Shown: piece by piece, positions 62,075 through 64,000 of the stretch
Numbering within the stretch: the stretch's first letter is position 1
How the letters are laid out: each line of letters starts with the position of its first letter
From: Indioceanicola profundi
Lineage (GTDB): Bacteria > Pseudomonadota > Alphaproteobacteria > Azospirillales > Azospirillaceae
Length of the DNA: 64,000 nucleotides
Direction: 5' to 3'
NCBI RefSeq assembly: GCF_003568845.1
Contig: NZ_CP030126.1
Location: 62,001-126,000 of the forward strand
Program-made: the position numbers and the translations under genes
Notes under the pieces: generated by a model
Database searches by the model: none
What the model was told of the DNA's origin: nothing
The model's input: the letters and a program-made list of their open reading frames with translations, nothing else

Positions 62075-62887
62075 TCAGGCGGTGAAGGGCGCCGTTCGGA
62101 TCACGGACGCCAGTTCCCGCGCCAGAACCGTCGCAATGCGGCGGCGGGCGCCCGCATCCCGCAGGATCTTCTCGTCCTCGGCATTGCTGAGAAAACCGGT
62201 CTCCACCAGCACGGACGGAACGTCCGGCGCTTTCAGCACGGCGAAGTTGGCGGAGCGCATGGGGTTGTCCAGCAGCCGAAGTTCCTTGCCCGCCCCGGAC
62301 ACCAGGGTCTGCTTGGCCAGCAGGGAGGCGCGCTTCACCCGTTCCGCAGTCAGGTCGGCCAGGATATTCTGCAGCGCCGCGTCCATGTCGCTGGTATCCA
62401 CCCCCAGCGCATCGGCCAGGTTCTCCTGCTTCGCGATGGCGGCGGCGAAGGCGTCCGTCGCCTTCTCCGACAGCGTATAGGCGGACAGGCCGCGCGCCCG
62501 CGGGTCAGGCGCACTGTCGGCATGGATGGAGATGAACAGCTCTGCCCGTGCCGCCCGTGCGCGCTCCACCCGTTCCTTCAGATCCAGGAACTCGTCCGTG
62601 TCCCGGGTCAGCACGGCGGCTGTCCCGGTCTGGCGGGAGATGGCCTGGGCCATCTGCCTGGCGATGTCGAGCGTGATGTCCTTTTCCAGCGTCCCCCGCG
62701 CGCCGATGGCGCCGGGATCGCGGCCGCCATGGCCCGGATCGATGACGATCAGGCGCGGCGGGCCGGGCTTGCGGGCAGGCGCGCCGGACGCGGCGACGGA
62801 TTGCGCGGATGCCGGTCCCGCTGGCCAGCCGGTCAATCCGATGACCGGCAATCCCGAGGCAATGCGAAGAAAAGACCTGCGATCCAT
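62075..62887 (-). CDS. N-acetylmuramoyl-L-alanine amidase (Amidase_3), Tat-exported
   Basis: The protein has 270 residues. The N-terminus MDRRSFLRIASGLPVIGLTG is a twin-arginine signal (RRSFLR), as in AmiC-type amidases. Zinc ligands are His53 (DPGHGG), Glu68 (LEKD) and His122 (SIHADS), with the catalytic Glu229 in LVETGFLSN. No AMIN or LysM domain is present. It cuts the amide bond between muramic acid and the stem peptide, normally in cell separation. Transcription comes from the phyR side; the 240-nt gap has a few GC hairpins (for example 63015-63032), none with a T-tract. Confidence 0.93.
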   Translation of the reverse strand: MDRRSFLRIASGLPVIGLTGWPAGPASAQSVAASGAPARKPGPPRLIVIDPGHGGRDPGAIGARGTLEKDITLDIARQMAQAISRQTGTAAVLTRDTDEFLDLKERVERARAARAELFISIHADSAPDPRARGLSAYTLSEKATDAFAAAIAKQENLADALGVDTSDMDAALQNILADLTAERVKRASLLAKQTLVSGAGKELRLLDNPMRSANFAVLKAPDVPSVLVETGFLSNAEDEKILRDAGARRRIATVLARELASVIRTAPFTA

Positions 62888-63130
62888 GGATCAACCCGCG
62901 CGGGAAACCGGCGACGGCCGGCTCCTCTCTCCGCGGCGTATGTTCTAGTCATGCGCACAGCTTCCGCAACAGAAACCTGTGCACGGTGTGCGGTCCGGAG
63001 CGCAGTGTTGCTGGCCGGGCACGGCGGTGCCCGCAGCAGCGCGGAACGGGGCGGGCGCGCGCTCCGTACCCATCCCGTTCCACGTCCCGCGACTATGGCG
63101 GAGGAGCCTGCGGACAGGCCCCGGCCGGCG

Positions 63131-63970
63131 TCAGCGGGCGCTCTGCATGCCGTCGCGCTCCTTGCGCTGGGCAAGGGCGGCCAGGGCCGGAATTCGAGCT
63201 TCGGCGCTCGGGGCAAAGACCGCCTGGGTGATGGCCCGCTCGATCTCCTCCCGGGTGAAGGGCTTGCGGATGATCGGCCCCAGATGCTCCAGCCCGCGGC
63301 GCTGAAGCTCGTCGGCGAAGGCGGTGACGAAGATGATCGGCAGCTCCGACGTCCGGCGCAGCATCTGGGCGGTGGTGATGCCGCTGTCCCCGTGGGCGAG
63401 GCGGAGGTCCATGAGGGCGAGCGTGGGGCGGCAGGCCTTGGCGGTGGACAGGGCGGCGTCCATGGTTGCGGCGGTGCCGCACACCTTGTGGCCCATGCCG
63501 CGCACCGTCTCGGCCAGGTCATAGGCGATGATGGCGTCGTCCTCGACGATCATGATGCTGGCGATCAACGCCTCCCGCACGGCCTCCTGCGCCTCCGTCA
63601 TCCGGGTGCGCGCCTCTTCCCGGCTCAGCTCCAGGACGGAGCCGGCCTCGGCGACCGGCAGGGCCTCCAGATTGACCAGCAGGTACAGGCGGCGCTGCGT
63701 CTCGGGCAGGAGGGACAGGGCCGCCTTGATGGGATGCCCGACCTCCTCGATCTGGAAGGTCCGGCCGCTCTCATCGAACAGCCGGTTCAGCAGGGCGTAG
63801 AGCGGCAGCCGGCTGTTCCCGCCCAGCCCGGCGTCTCCGGGGGCAGCCAGGGCCGCCTCCACGGCGCGCCCGACCAGAGCGTCGCCGGCTTCCCCGTCTC
63901 CGGTCAAAGCGCGGGCATAGCGGCGCAGATACGGCAGATGGGCCAGCAACTGCTCGGCGTTGGCGTCCAT
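63131..63970 (-). CDS. phyR: PhyR-type anti-anti-sigma response regulator of the general stress response
   Basis: The product is 279 residues, with AAGGA before the start. The N-terminal sigma-like domain (1-135) includes LPYLRRYARALTGDGEAGDALV and LPETQRRLYLLVNLEALPVAEAGSVLELS, resembling ECF region 2 and 4. The receiver domain (138-260) has the acidic pair in VEDD (144-145), phospho-acceptor Asp188 in LMDLRL, Thr216 and Lys236 in IRKPF. Phosphorylated PhyR binds NepR and frees the sigma factor EcfG. nepR and ecfG are expected just beyond the window edge. Confidence 0.95.
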   Translation of the reverse strand: MDANAEQLLAHLPYLRRYARALTGDGEAGDALVGRAVEAALAAPGDAGLGGNSRLPLYALLNRLFDESGRTFQIEEVGHPIKAALSLLPETQRRLYLLVNLEALPVAEAGSVLELSREEARTRMTEAQEAVREALIASIMIVEDDAIIAYDLAETVRGMGHKVCGTAATMDAALSTAKACRPTLALMDLRLAHGDSGITTAQMLRRTSELPIIFVTAFADELQRRGLEHLGPIIRKPFTREEIERAITQAVFAPSAEARIPALAALAQRKERDGMQSAR

Positions 63971-63994
63971 AACAGTGTCCTTCTTAATTCGGCC

Positions 63995-63999
63995 GGAAC
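63995..63999 (+). promoter_or_regulatory. Possible EcfG -35 element (GGAAC) divergent from phyR
   Basis: GGAAC is the -35 core of EcfG promoters in alphaproteobacteria. It points out of the window, away from phyR, where nepR-ecfG usually lie. The -10 half (CGTT about 16 nt on) is outside, so this cannot be confirmed. Confidence 0.3.
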
Positions 64000-64000
64000 G

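Noticed and set aside
62888-63130. GGAACGGG/CCCGTTCC inverted arms between phyR and the amidase as an EcfG promoter
   Set aside because: The -10 half is not at the required distance on either strand; left as uninterpreted symmetry.

Overview
The window is about 64 kb of GC-rich chromosome (coding frames show strong third-position G/C bias). The gene set points to an alphaproteobacterium, most likely Rhodospirillales/Azospirillaceae-like. Evidence for this is a PhyR-type general stress regulator, a DUF2336 protein, an MmcB-type DNA repair protein, the intracellular PHB depolymerase, the alphaproteobacterial form of family 4 uracil-DNA glycosylase, and the CHCC zinc-finger protein. The genus call is inference. 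I see no rRNA, tRNA, CRISPR array, transposase or phage structural genes.

Layout. 1-15.5 kb: housekeeping and metabolic genes: a cut-off Nudix hydrolase, an esterase, a minus-strand group (fumarylacetoacetase-family hydrolase, peptide-binding protein, exported D-amino-acid-oxidase-like lipoprotein), a radical SAM protein, acid phosphatase, PHB depolymerase, a stress protein, a DUF2336/diguanylate cyclase pair, UDG and ETF-ubiquinone oxidoreductase. 15.5-23.7 kb: a gene-free 0.7 kb block of foldback and REP repeats, a TPR protein, two tandem exported M3 peptidases each followed by a terminator, and PrmA. 23.8-34.5 kb: aminopeptidase P and a complete histidine utilization locus (hutC, divergent hutI/hutFUGH) for the five-step route from histidine to glutamate. 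It has a HutC-type palindrome between hutI and hutF, a ParDE-like toxin-antitoxin pair between hutC and hutI, and REP pairs between hutF, hutU and hutG.

34.6-45.3 kb: aldehyde dehydrogenase, two small membrane coiled-coil genes sharing a C-terminal domain, an SDR whose 3' end overlaps a lipoprotein lipase antisense, a lone ABC ATPase behind a very stable hairpin, a peroxiredoxin-like protein lacking its usual first cysteine, a CAP-domain protein and an SLC13 permease. 45.4-48 kb: a more AT-rich accessory stretch with an orphan 114-residue protein, a proteasome/HslV-fold Ntn hydrolase with T1/D17/K33, an orphan solute-binding protein, and a 44-codon exported peptide behind a textbook sigma-54 promoter. 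48-58.2 kb: RND efflux pair, MFS transporter, TPR protein, NAD-binding protein, ubiE and ubiB. 58.2-64 kb: a HigBA toxin-antitoxin module with a visible promoter/operator, mmcB, a helical-repeat exported protein, a BON lipoprotein, a Tat-exported amidase and phyR at the edge.

The most interesting signals are the circularly permuted DAAO architecture (1599-2777), the sigma-54-linked secreted peptide (47532-47767), the single-gene T1 Ntn hydrolase (45882-46445), the paired membrane coiled-coil genes (36724-37950), and the repeat families. All family assignments come from reading sequence and motifs; no database search was possible.
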